From Paramyrothecium sp. XJ0827 (lineage: Eukaryota > Ascomycota > Sordariomycetes > Hypocreales > Stachybotryaceae), in the NCBI GenBank assembly GCA_020881915.1, contig JAJFPB010000012.1:1-64000 (forward strand): DNA of 64,000 nt, given 5' to 3'. Positions 35,121-48,161 of this stretch are shown here, piece by piece. The position numbers were made by a program, and so were the translations under genes. The notes beneath the pieces were generated by a model. That model was not told where the DNA came from, did not search any database, and saw only the letters and a program-made list of their open reading frames with translations. How positions within the stretch are numbered: the stretch's first letter is position 1; each line of letters opens with the position of its first letter.

Positions 35121-36080
35121 TCATTCCTCGTATTTGGCTTGACTGGCATCCGTGCTAGTCTCTTCATCAGATGAAGTAGATGGTGGGCTTGGAATTGCCT
35201 GTGGCGAGCGGTGCTTCGACTCACGGTCAAGCCGCAAGCGATTTCCCAATCCTGCGTCAAGATGACTTCGCATATAATGTTGCCGGGTAGCTGAAGTGGT
35301 AATGATTTGGTCCGCTGATTGCCTCAGTCGCTTGCGCGGGGGTTCCGGCTCCTCTTCGCCGTAATGGACTTTCTTCTTGCGTATCCGCTGAGATCTTCTA
35401 ATAGGCTCTCTATCCTCGACGTAATCCCCAGAGCAACTTGCGACGGGTGCTTCGGCAAGCCCCTGAGCATGTCCTTGGCTAGAATTCTCATCTTCTGGCG
35501 TAACGAGTGGAGATTCTCGTTGCGTCACAGGAGACCGGCCAACTCCGTCTGCTTCTGATAGAGACTCCGGCGCCTCCTCAATTGTAGTGTTGCACTTATC
35601 CCCAGCATGATCTAGAGGATCAATACCCCTTTGAAGGGATGGTGCCGGGAATGTCGGCGACGCAGACGAGAGAGGTAAGGCGGCCGCGAGAGCAGATGTA
35701 TTCGACGCGTTGTCATCGTTTGGCGTGGTATGAAAGAGGCTGCCCGGACTATCTGAGAAAGCCAGTTAGTTGACTGGGCATCCTATCCTTGGGCGAAAGC
35801 TGTAAAACTTACCGAGGCTGTTACCCGGTGTGTTGCTCGCAGGACTGCTGAGGCCAAGGATCTCCGCAAGAGTTGGTGGCTCATAATCGCTCTCGCTTTC
35901 ATGGTCGCTGCTAGCATCACTGGTATCATCGTCCGAGACGACTATGATATTAGTCTCAAACGCTGAAGGCCGGCTGTTTTCGTGTAGATGTCGAAGTTGG
36001 TCGCCCGTAGATCCTAGTACTTCCGCCACTGGAGGGGACCACACAGGATCATTATTGAGATCGATTATTCCGATCTCCAT
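35121..36080 (-). CDS. acidic/basic low-complexity protein, probable body of a Myb/SANT-like protein
   Basis: Exons 35813-36080 and 35121-35752 join across a 60-nt intron (GTAAGT donor, CTAAC branch, CTTTCTCAG acceptor) to give 299 residues starting MEIGIIDLNNDPVWSPP. It has an acidic Ser/Asp stretch (VVSDDDTSDASSDHESESD) and a basic nuclear-localisation-like patch (RRSQRIRKKK, then PPRKRLR), with Pro/Ser-rich ends. No enzyme domain is seen. The composition and the Myb-like segment immediately downstream suggest a chromatin or DNA-binding protein. An in-frame ATG lies further upstream, but its N-terminus (WGESRRFVCPGFGWPR) looks like non-coding translation, so I chose 36080. Confidence 0.65.
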
Positions 36081-37704
36081 GGCTAGCGATAACGGCAGAA
36101 ACGAGTGAGAAAACACCTGACGCTTGGGAAATGGGAGGGTCGAACACAGGAATCGAGCGACCCTTATGCTTCGGGGCCACCCAAAGCCTGGGCACACAAA
36201 CCTGCGCGACTCCCCCCAACCGGCCGACCTGGGCTTGCCTTTCCCCATCCAGAACGAGGAGAACCCGGCCGAACGCCTCCCACTCTCTTCATTGACCTAG
36301 GACTGACGCCGCTTCATCTCAATGTCTCGTATCTCTGCCAATCATCCATTTGCCGAGCTATCGTGTTGGGAGTCGCCTGAGGACATCGGTCACACGATGC
36401 CGACCTCTGATGCATTAGAGAAGGATCGGCCAGTTCTCGCATGCCACAGCCCACGTCAGCACCAGCCTAATGACGCGGAAATCTGTATCTGTAACCGCCC
36501 CGTCTCAGCCAACGGCTGCAGATTCCACCGAGCTGCCAATCAGGACAGCCAGCTAGCCCTCGGCGATCGTCCACCGGGCCGCCCGACCGCCCATTTACGC
36601 CCGCAGAGTCCCTTGAGGCGCAATAAGCAAGAAGACACGAAGGACCAGCTGGGTGTCATTAGATCCCTCAGTCTCACCGCCAACTCGGTATTGTCGTCTC
36701 AGCCATGCATCCCCATCAAGGAGGTGGCATTGTAATCGGCCCGACTATGGCAGAATGAGGTATCCAGCTCGTCGGAGAGGCGTGGTAGTGGCGGCCTACG
36801 GCTGCCTAGCAATAGTTGACGCGTCTGCAGCCGCCTGGGGGCGGGCAGGAATATTGCAGCCGGTTTCCATGGGGCTCCAGATGCATGTTGGTGCATCGCC
36901 ACACGGGGACGAGAGGGGAAGGGGGTTCGTGCGCAGTAAACCGGGGAGAGCTGGAGATATCGTGTCAGTGTCGTGTCAGTGTCATGAAGCCCATCGAGGA
37001 AGTAGGCCACATACCAGAGACTGTCGAGGTCCAGCGCTGGTCAAGGAGGGCGGCGGTGGATACAGAGACGATTCAAACAGAGCGGCGCGCTGGTCGTGGT
37101 CGAGCGGTTCCATCAGGGCGCGAGAAATTCGCTCACAGGCGAAGGAGAACGACCAGAGCGAAGACCGCCCAGAATCGACAAACGTGGCTGCATGGTTCCG
37201 ACACGCTCAGCAGTTGCGTCGCGAGAGGCGGTGGGGACGGGCGCGACCTCGAGCAGGCCGCACGGCTAAGCAGGTGGCAGGAAATGACTCAACAAGGGGG
37301 GGATGAACTGACGGAGGGAAAGGCGAGGAGGAGGAGGAAAGTAAAGAGTACAAGAAGTTGACGTTGACGAACGTCGGACGAGCGCAGGTATTTATGCGGC
37401 GCCGCGGGGCCCTCCGAGCTGGCGCGACGAAAAGCGGCGCGGGGGCTAAGCCCGATTGGGAGTGCCGCCTAACCCGGCGGGATCAACAGCGTCTTCGCAC
37501 CTACAAGAAATAAGATTTGGCGATGGTTGGTGGGGTTTGGGGATTTTTGTTAGCTGGCCACCATGCGGGGTGCTAGTGAATTCTGCCGTCCTTGGCATTC
37601 TTTACCGCTTGCCACAATGGTCTACTTGGGAGTCATAGCTTCGTTCCATCTCTGCCGCCCTTGCCATTTCGTCTTCCTGCCTCTGCTTCTTAAGAGCCAA
37701 CATA
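36081..37704. other. G+C-rich intergenic region
   Basis: Several overlapping frames (plus 36653-37306, plus 36816-37361, minus 36699-37010) are Arg/Gly-rich with no domain, typical of chance frames in G+C-rich DNA. It lies between two genes pointing away from it and may be a shared promoter. A GTGTCAGTGTCGTGTCAGTG near-repeat occurs at about 36963. Confidence 0.5.
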
Positions 37705-38211
37705 ATGCCCCCTCCATTGCCTCTCCACCGCCATCAGTCGTCCCTCGAGGGCGTTATCGATTTCTCTGCTAAGCCACCCTTAGAAACAGATCAACATACC
37801 CACATCAAGCGCAGATTCTACCACATCGTCAAGTACTTTGAGGCTGCGAATAGCAGTAATAGCAATCCTTATAGCCGCCCTCGACTTGTCCACTTTACCT
37901 ACGATTATGCACTTTCTGAGGAATCCTAAGATAACTTCCTGCAGGCCTTCTTTTAGGCTATAGCTCTCTCAATAGATAGAGAGGAAGATATTAACATTGA
38001 GGATTTGCGCTTGCTCTTCTTTAGCTTTGCAGACTACCTACTGGATAGCTTCTTTCTACCTTGTAAGACTAGATAGATTGATCTCTTCATCTCACAGTTA
38101 TTACTAATATCTCCTAGTGAAGGCTTCTATAAAAAGGACCCCCCAACCCTCCCCCTCATACTATTCTACTATTTAGAGAGTGTAAGGAGGAGACCCTTAA
38201 GGCTTTGCTAG
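37705..38211 (+). pseudogene. N-terminal fragment of a fungal HNH-type gene, RIP-damaged and cut by an LTR
   Basis: From ATG 37705 the frame reads LHRHQSSLEGVIDFSAKPP, then RFYHIVKYFEAAN and RPRLVHFTYDYALSEES. This matches, as far as I recall, the conserved N-terminus of a family of fungal proteins that end in an HNH nuclease-type domain. Stops follow at 37927-37929, soon after (TTTTAGGCT) and at about 38074. Between them the same frame still reads DNFLQAFF, then ALSIDREEDINIEDL and FADYLLDSFFLP, so the gene once continued. The stops sit where Arg codons would be expected (CGA or CGG changed to TAA or TAG). The coding trace ends at 38211 where the LTR begins, and the HNH domain itself is missing. 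Confidence 0.55.
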
Positions 38212-38824
38212 TGTGACGACCGGGCCTGGACCTAAGTACAGGGTAGGTGGTTTTGTAGTTTATTATTTAATGTAGGGAATGGGATTCTCTCTTAAAGTAA
38301 TAGATTACTTATTACTAGTCTATAAGACTTCTTCTTTAGAAGCTAGTTAAAGAATATCTTAGGGACTATATATTATTAATAGCTAGTAAGTTCTAATCTA
38401 GATATAATATATAGAATCTTCTATTTATATATATAGCTCCCTATTTCTAGAGTACTAGATTACTTATTAGTTATAATCTAATAGTTCTTACTAGATTATA
38501 GTAAGGCTATAATCTATTAATCTATATTAGTAGGTTTCCTATAGCTCCTTTATTATTTATAGAAATCTTCTTCTATATAGGTCCCTATCCTTATTAGATA
38601 TTTTTTTATTTCTATTTTTTTATTTTTAATTTCTTATTTCTAGTTCTTCTTTTATATTAGTATCTAATCTAGGCTAATATATTAGAGCTGGCCTATAGAT
38701 TATATTAGTAATATAGGGGCTAGCTTATTTAGAGGCTAGTAATCTAAAACTAATATAGTATTTATATATTATATTATATAACTTTCTATAGCTTAGTTAT
38801 AACCTTAGGTTAGATTATAATATA
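38212..38824 (-). repeat. 3' LTR, with its outer 70 bp almost unmutated
   Basis: The plus-strand start TGTGACGACCGGGCCTGGAC keeps CpG and CpA-derived bases. The corresponding start of the other two LTRs reads TATAATAACTAGGCCTAGAT. The inner end is ATTATAATA, corresponding to GGTTATAATA in the others. Together they define LTR ends TG...CA before mutation. Confidence 0.85.
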
Positions 38825-41800
38825 ATACTTCTCTCTCTAAGGCTAAGTCTTATAGCCTAGTATTAAATATACTTAAGGTTATAGGTCTCTATTATATATA
38901 TAGATCCCTTTTTATTTTTTTTTTCTATAAGTATATTAATATTATATTAAGCTATATTAAAAAATCTTTAAAGAAGTCTACTAAGTATCTAGGTCTTTTA
39001 TTTTATATTATTAAGAAATCTATTTTTATTAATATACTATATACTTATTATTTTAAGTATAATAAGAAATATAAGATCCTAATCTTAGGGTTATTTTATT
39101 ACCTAGAGTATATTTATTATAAGTATTCTTATAATAGTATTTTAGTAGCTTCTATTTATAAGTTATTTCTTTAGTTCTTTTTATATTTCTTACTAATTTT
39201 TAGTAGCTTAGTTAGAGTCTTAGTAAGAGAAATTAGATATTAAGAAGAAGAAGACTAAGAAGAACCTAGCTAAACTTTAATTTAAGCTTACTAAGGTAAT
39301 AAGTTAATTATTTTAGATCTAGAAAATTTATTAGAAAATAAAAGATTATAGTAATAAATTATTTTATTATAAGATAATAAAATTAAATAAGAAGAATAAT
39401 ATTAAGTCTTCTTTAGGTCTTCTTATTACCTTAGATTTCTATAAGTATTAGATTATTTATAATCTTAATACTATTAGTATTTTTAGTTTTATAAATTAGT
39501 TTTCTTTTAAGCTAAAGAAAAAGTTTATAGATTTAGGCCTAATACCTATAGCTAGAACTCCCTTAGCTTTTTCTTAATTTTCTTTAGGTATTCTAGGGAT
39601 TCTTAAGTATTTTTACTATTATTATAATTCTTTTATTTTATAAAGTATATTATTTTTTTATTTTCTTTAATTTATTATATTAATATTCTTTTAATTTTAT
39701 ATTTTAGTTCTTCTAATAAGACTTTAATACTATTTTCTATAAAGTTATTATCTTTTATTAGTTCTAAAAGTATAATATAAAATACTAAGTATATTTTTAT
39801 TATATTAAATAAATATAGTTTATATATAATATTAGAAATATTTCTAATAATTAGGAATAGTTCTAATTTTTTAAAGTCTAGTTTATTATTTAATTATATT
39901 ATTTTTATATTTTTTTTAAGTAAGTAAATTATATCTCTTTCCTTTAAAGTTAATTTATTTAATCTTTTTTAGTTATAGAATTTAATTATTTTATCTTTAA
40001 TAAATAAAATTTCTTTTTTAAGTATATTATATAGTATTTTTATATTTTATACTTTAATTATAGCTTTCTTATTAGCTATTCTAGTTTAGATTTTCTATTT
40101 AAATATATATTTAAATCTATAATTTATAAAGTAAGGTAATTATTATATAGTTTCTAACTTCTATTTATTATATATAATTTATATAATTAGTAATAATCTA
40201 GCTTAATTATTTTATTTATAATTAATATAATAATATAAATATATTTTAATAATTTAATTTAAATATTCTATTTATTTATTTATTTATAGGTAGTAAGTAG
40301 TACTTAGCTTATTATTAATCCTAAGTTATATTATTAGTTCCTACTAAAATTTTAATATAAATATAGTACCTTTATTAAAAATAATTTCTTTTAGTAGCCT
40401 ATATTATAAGATAATATATTTAATAAAGTAGTATATTATTATTTTAGTACTAATTACTTTATTATAGGCTATAAAGTATATAAACTTTATAAATCTATTA
40501 ATAATAGTAAAGATACTATTAAAGCTATCTTTTAATTCTAGTTTCTTAGATTATAGTAACTTTATAATAAAGTCCTATAAAATTAATTCCTATAATTAGA
40601 TTAGTACTAATAGGGGTTTTAGAAACCTATATAGTTTATACTATAATATCTTTGCTTTTTAGTATATTATATATTTCTTAATATATTTTATAATATAGTT
40701 CCTTAATCTAGAGATATTATATATTTAGTAAATTATTTAATATATTTTTTAGATACTAGGGTATTTTATTAGAAAGTACTTATAATATATATAAATAACT
40801 TCTTTTAAATATTCTTTAGGTAATACCTAGATTTTTTTATTATAGGTATTATAATTTAGTTATAGATCTTTTAGGTAGATATATTTATTAAAAAGTACTT
40901 TATATTCTTATATTAGCTTATTATATTCTATAATTTTTTATTTAAGTTCTAAATTAAATTCTATTATTATTTCTAGCTTTTTAAGTTTATATAACTTATA
41001 GTTATTAGTTTTTTTATTTATTATAAATACTTAGCTTATAGCTTTTAGTATTTCCTATTTATAATTACTTTATTAATTTAGGGTATTAGCTCTTCTATTT
41101 TCTAATCTTTTTTTATAAATAATTTCTATATTAAATTCTAATAATATTTTATAGTAATATATTTATTAGATTATTAGGGTTTAAGTTATAATAAAGTAAG
41201 AGATATTCTTATAATCTATATAGATCTTAACTCTATAATTACTTCCTATAATATAATATTAAAATTCCTTAATAGCTTTAATTATTACTATAAATTCTTT
41301 ATTATAAATAAGATATTAAAGTAGTAATCTACTAAGCTTCTTTAATTAAAATACTATAGGTTTTAGTATTCTATTTTTACCTTATTATCTAATAGTAGTA
41401 CTAAGTATAAAATCTAATATATTAGTTTCTAGTTTAATTACCTTATTAAAATTAAATATAATAAGAACTAGTTCTTTAGTAATAAGCTTCTTAATTTCTT
41501 TAAATACTTATTAAGCTTTTTTATTTTAATTTTAATTAAATTCTTATTTCTTTTTTATAAAGTTAGTTAATAGTACTATAATTTTACTAAAGTTCTTAAT
41601 AAATTATTAGTAGTAATTAATAAATCTAAGAAAGTTCTATATATTTTTTATATTTTTTAGAGATTCTTATTTATATATTACTATAATTTTTTCTTTCTTT
41701 ATTTAGATTTTATTAAGTTAAATAGTATATTTAAAATAGTTTACCTCTTAGATATAAAAGCTACTTTTTTTTAATTTAATTAGTAAATTAGTATTTTAAA

Positions 41801-44581
41801 GTACCTTAAGTACCTTATAAATATATTCTCTATATTATTTCTTATTATTTAAGAAAATAAGATTATTATTAAAATATATAATTATAAAGTTATTTATATA
41901 TTCCCTTAAGATATAATTAATTATTTTTTAAAATATTACTAGTATATTAATTAATTTAAAAAATATAACTAAGTATTTAAATAATCTAAATTTAATATAA
42001 AATACTATTTTCTATTCTTCTTCTTTTTTTACTTAAATTAGATTATATACTTCTTTTAAATTAAATATAATAAAGATTATTTTATTATATAGTTAATTAT
42101 ATATTTCTATAATAAGTAGTAATAAAGTATAGTCTTTTATAGTAATTTTATTAAGTTATTAGTAATTTACTATTAATTAGAGTTTCTTATTTTTTTAGTA
42201 TAAATATAACTAGGTACTTTACTAATAAGATTAATTACTAAATATATCCTTTTCTAAGGTTTTTCTTAATATATTCTTTTAATATTTATAGTTCTTAAGT
42301 ATTAAAGTTATAAATTAATAAGAAGTAGGTTTTTTTTCTATTAATAAAGTAGATTTTATAGTTCTATTAAGAGTATTCTAGTAGTTCTAATTTAAATTTC
42401 TTCTAGAATAATTTCTTATAAATATAATATATTTCTAGGATATTCTTTATTCTTTCTTTAAGTTTTTCTCTTTTTACTTTAGGATCTTCTTTTTATTAAT
42501 TAAATAGATCTTCTACTATTTATTTTAGTACTTATTATAGCTTCTTAAGATATAAGATTTCTTAGTTTATATTAATTTAGCTTTATTTATATTATAAACT
42601 AAGTTATAGTAATTCTTCCTTAATTATAGTAATTTTTATTATATAATCTCTTCTAGCTTTATATTATTTACTTTACTTAAATAATAATTTATAATAAATA
42701 TTTACTTTCTTTCTTTTCTTCTAATCTTTAGGTTCTTATTTTAATATAAGTCCTAATTTATATATTTAGCTAGTAATTTAATTAATTTATAGATTTTTAA
42801 ATTTAAATTATAATCTCCTAAAAAAAATAGATTTATTATTTAGTAATATAATATTAAAGACTATTTTAAAAGTTATATTATAACTATAAAGTATTAGAGG
42901 GTATATTTTCTTATTAATAAACCTATTATTATATATAAGTAGTACCTCTTTAATTAACTTTATAATATAACTTCTTTTATTTTTTTTTCTTTATAGTAAT
43001 TAAAGTTAATTTATTAATTTAAAATTAATAAAACTTTAAGTTACTTTAGAATCTAATTTTATAATAGTTTTATATTTATTAATTATTACCTTAATTATAA
43101 TAATCTTATATACTACTTTATTATAGTTTTAAATTATATTAAGAATTATTTAATTATTATACTTTATTTATAGTTCTTTTATAAATAAGTATTTTTATTT
43201 TTTACTTAGTTTATTCTAATAAAGATATTATTAATATCTTATAGAGGTTTTTATTTTACTTTATTCTAGAGATTTAGTATCTAGATTATAGTAATAAAAT
43301 ATCTATAATAGAAGTTATTTAATATATAGTACTTATTATACTATTTAATATAATAACTAGAGGTTCTTCTATTTAGTTTCCCTTTTAGAAAGTAGGCCTA
43401 TATTAGGTACCTTAATTAGTCTATAATTACTAGTAATTAATTATTTCTTCTATTAATCTTCTTTATATTACTAGTTATTACTAGATATTTAAAATATATT
43501 CCCTTAGATATATAATATCTTTAGTATTCTCTTTTATATTTTATTAAAGTAGTACTATTATAGAGATTTAAAAATCTATAAAATCTTACCTTCCTTTCTT
43601 CCTTATAATAAAGGTATTTTATAGGGTATTCCTAGTAGCTTTCTACCTAATATAACTTAGCTTTCTCTATCTTATTTAGTAATCTAGCTTTATTTAGCTA
43701 TTATTATTTAGTTTCCTATAGATTTTAGTAATACCTAAGTTTCTTAGTTATATATTATTTATAATAAGTTATAAAGTAATCTCTTATATTTTATTTATTC
43801 TAGTACTTCTATAATTAATATAGATCTCTTTATAGAACTATAATCTTATATTATTTATATATTACTTTCTTAATCTAGAACTAAAGATCTCTTATATTAT
43901 ATAATAAAATAATATTTTATTTTCTTACTTTTATTAGGAAGGTTTTATTTTTTACTTTCTTATTAAGATATATTATATATAGGTACTATAGACATAAAAT
44001 CTATATAATACTATAGTATTATAAATAATTAATATCTATATATAAGTTATTCTCTCTTTAGATTCTTAGTAATTATATATATATAGGATTTAGTAGGGCT
44101 TCTTCTATTATAACTATATAAATAAAGATATTTTTATTTATATAGGGGTTCTATTATAATTTCCTTATTTCCTATATTATATAGTTTATTATTCTTTCTT
44201 TAGAGTTATTATTTAAATACTTCTATTCTTTATTTAAGCCCTCTAAAAATAAATTACTATTCTTACTTAATATTTTATTAATAATAGTATTAGAATCTTT
44301 AGGGCTTAATATTTATTTCTATAATTAGGTATTTAGGATTTCTTATATATAACTACTTTTTATTATTTCCCTAGTTACTCCTTTAGGATTTCTTATATAT
44401 TAATAGTCTTATAAGTATATCTTATATCTATAGTTCTAATCTAATTATAGTAATATAATCTTAGTATATTATATTATTTTAATAATATAAGTTATAATAA
44501 TCTTATTTAATTATTACTTATCTTTAGTAATTAAAGTAAATCTTCCTTTTCTTTAAAATTAGTTTTATTTAAGTTATTAGT

Positions 44582-47500
44582 ATTCTTAGGTAAAATATCC
44601 TTTCTTACTATAATTATAATAAGTAGTATTTACTTTTTAGATTACTTTTAGCTTTATAGGGCTAGATTTAATTCTATAGGAGGTATTTACTTATTTTTAT
44701 TACTTTAAGTTATTAATATTATACTTAATATATAAAGTATTTTTATATTATTCTTTTTCCCTTTTATATTTAAAGTTATATTTATTAATCTTAATTATTT
44801 TATATATATATTCTTCTAGTAAGTATTTTAATTATTTAATTTTAATAAGTTTATTTTTAATTTCTTTTTTATATTTATTATAGAAGATTTTCTTATATAC
44901 TTTCTTTATTTATTTAAGTTTTAAAATAATTTATTTAAATTATATTATAAAGCTAATATATAACTTAATTTAGATTATTTTATTAAGATCTTACTTTACT
45001 TCTTAGATTTTATTTATAATATTAAAGATCTTTTTAATATATTCTTTAAACTTATTAAAGTTATAAAAGATTTTCTTTATATTTTCTTTATATTTAATTA
45101 TAGATTTAATAATATAATTATAAAATATAAATTTAAATTAAATAAAAATATTACTTTTTAGGCTTTAGGCTATAAACTTAATTTATTTTTTATTTATAAT
45201 AAAGGTATTAAGAAAGTATAGAAAGTAGGCTCTAAGTACTATAAGAAATTCTTAAAACTTATAAGGGCTTCTATTAAAGGATTTAGGTTTATATAGCTTA
45301 ATAATTATATTTAGTTTCTTCTTATATTCTCTAATATTTTATATATTTAGAAGTCTTTAGAACTAGATCTTAATACTCTAAGCTATATAGAAATTAAGAT
45401 TAGTAGCTTTTTATAACTATTACTTAAGTTAAGTAATAATATTCTTAAAATAATTAATTTTATAAGATCTAATTAATATTATAACTATATTAGCTTAAAT
45501 TTAATTAATTTTAATTATAAGGATCTAAACTTATTACTTAAGTATTTTAATTTCTTAGTTCTTTTTATTATTAAAGTTATTATTAGATTTCTTATTTAGA
45601 TCTCTTATTTTAATATTATTTCTAAAGGGGATTTTAAATAATATTTCTTTAATTTTACTTTTACTTTTAGTAATAAATATAAAGAGCTTAGAACTTTCTT
45701 CTACTATTATAAGTATTACTTTAAGAAAATAATATATCTTAGAATAAGAACTATTAATATATAATAACTAGGCCTAGATCTAGATATAAAATAAATAGTT
45801 TTATAGTTTATTATTTAATATAGGGAATAGGATTTTCTTTTAAAGTAATAGATTATTAATTACTAATTTATAAGACTTTTTCTCTAGAAATTAATTAAAG
45901 AATATCTTAGGGACTATATATTATTAATAACTAGTAGATTCTAATTTAAATATAATATATAGAACCTCCTATTTATATATATAGTTCTCTATCTTTAGAG
46001 TACTAGATTACCTATTAATTATAATCTAGTAGTTCCTACTAGATTATAGTAAAGCTATAATCTATTAATCTATATTAGTAGGTTTCCTATAGTCTCTTTA
46101 TTATTTATAGAAATCTTCTTCTATATAGATCCCTATTTTTATTAAATATTTTCCTATTTCTATTCTTTTATTTCTAGCTTCTTATTTCTAGTTCTTCTTT
46201 TATATTAGTATCTAATTTAGGCTAATATATTAGAACTAGCCTATAGGTTATATTAGTAGTATAGGGGCTAGCCTATCTTAAGGCTAGTAATCTAAGACTA
46301 ATATAGTATTTATATATTATATTATATAACTTTTCTATAGCTTAGTTATAACCTTGGGTTAGGTTATAATAATTCTTAAGTAAAATATCCTTTCTTACTA
46401 TAGTTATAGTAAGTAGTATCTACTTTTTAGATTACTTCTAGCTTTATAAGGCCAGATTTAGTTCTATAGGAGATATTTACTTATTTTTATTACTTTAAGT
46501 TATTAATATTATATTTAATATATAAGGTATTCTTATATTATTCTTTCTTCCTTTTATATTTAAAGTTATACTTATTAATTTTAATTATTTTATATATATA
46601 TTCTTCTAATAAATATTTTAATTATTTAATTTTAATAAGTTTATTTTTAATTTTCTCTTTATATTTATTATAGAAGATTTTCTTATATACTTCCTCTATT
46701 TATTTAAGCTTTAAAATAATTTATTTAAATTATATTATAAAGCTAATATATAACTTAATTTAGATTATTTTATTAAGATCTTATTTTACTTCTTAGATTT
46801 TATTTATAATATTAAAGGTCTTTTTAATATATTCTTTAAACTTATTAAAATTATAAAAGATTTTCTTTATATTTTCTTTATATTTAATTATAGATTTAGT
46901 AATATAATTATAAAGTATAGATTTAAATTAAATAAAAGTATTACTTTTTAAGCTTTAAGTTATAAACTTAATTTATTTTTTATTTATAATAAAGATATTA
47001 AAGAAGTATAGAAAGTAGGCTCTAAGTACTATAAGAAATTCTTAGAGCTTATAAGGGCTTTTATTAAAGAATTTAGATTTATATAACTTAATAACTATAT
47101 TTAGTTTTTTCTTATATTCTCTAGTATTCTATATATTTAGAAGCCTTTAAAACTAGATCTTAGTACTTTAGGCTATATAGAAATTAAGATTAATAGCTTT
47201 TTATAGCTACTACTTAAGTTAAGTAATAATATTCTTAAGGTAATTAATTTTATAAGATCTAACTAATACTATAGCTATATTAGCTTAGATTTAATTAATT
47301 TTAGCTATAAGGATTTAAACTTATTACTTAAGTATTTTAATCTTTTAGTTCTTTTTATTATTAAAGTTATTATTAGATTTCTTATTTAGGTCTTTTATTT
47401 TAATATTATCTTTAAAGAGAATCTTAAATAGTATTTCTTTAATTCTACCTTTATTTTTAGTAGTAAATATAGAGGGCTTAGAACTTTCTTCTACTATTAT

Positions 47501-48161
47501 AAGTATTACTTTAAAGAAATAATATATCTTAGAATAAGAGCTATTAATATATAATAACTAGGCCTAGATCTAGATATAAGATAAGTAGTTTTATAGTTTA
47601 TTATTTAATATAGAGAATAGAATTTCTTTTTAAAGTAATAGATTATTAATTACTAGTTTATAAGACTTCTTCTCTAGAAGCTAATTAAAGAATATTTTAG
47701 GGATTATATATTATTAATAGCTAGTAGATTCTAATCTAGATATAATATATAGAATCTCCTATTTATATATATAGTTCTCTATTTTTAGAGTACTAGATTA
47801 CTTATTAATTATAATCTAGTAGTTCTTATTAAATTATAGTAAGACTATAATTTATTAATCTATATTAGTAGATTTCTTATAGCTTCTTTATTATTTATAG
47901 AAATCTTCTTCTATATAAGTCCCTATTTTTATTAAATATTTTCTTATTTCTATTTTTTTATTTCTAACTTCTTATTTCTAGTTCTTCTTTTATACTAATA
48001 TCTAATTTAGGCTAATATATTAGGGCTAGTCTATAAGTTATACTAATAGTATGGGGGCTGGCCTATCTTAAGGCTAGTAGCCCGAAGCTAGTATAGTATT
48101 TATATATTATATTATATAACTTTTCTATGGCTTAGTTATAACCTTGGGTCAGGTTATAATA
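44582..48161 (-). repeat. 1790-bp tandem duplication (1178 bp of gag region plus LTR)
   Basis: 44582-45759 and 46372-47549 are both 1178 bp, align base for base from ATTCTTAGGTAAAATATCC, and are each followed by a 612-bp LTR (45760-46371 and 47550-48161). The copies differ mostly by C/T and A/G changes, so they were RIPed partly independently. The arrangement equals a truncated element (LTR plus start of gag) joined to a fuller one. Confidence 0.9.

Larger units (their letters stand above)
38212..48161 (-). mobile_element. Ty3/Gypsy-type LTR retrotransposon, RIPed, with an extra partial unit
   Basis: Three related LTRs lie at 38212-38824, 45760-46371 and 47550-48161. The gag zinc knuckle is recognisable on the minus strand at about 44583-44627 (again at 46373-46417). 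It is a C-x2-C-x4-H-x4-C pattern in which the TG- and CA-type codons became TA, next to AAGAAAGG.TA. So the element reads right to left: 5' LTR, gag, then about 5.7 kb toward 38825 where pol should be, then the 3' LTR. Everything between is stop-rich. The unit inserted into the HNH-type gene at its left end. Confidence 0.75.

Noticed and set aside
36653..37361. Overlapping plus-strand frames of 181-217 codons
   Set aside because: Arg/Gly-rich, overlapping in two phases, no domain or conserved segment; likely chance frames in G+C-rich intergenic DNA.
29168..37929. Secondary-metabolite gene cluster in the island
   Set aside because: No backbone synthase, cytochrome P450, transporter or pathway regulator is present; the GNAT and sirtuin genes alone do not support one.
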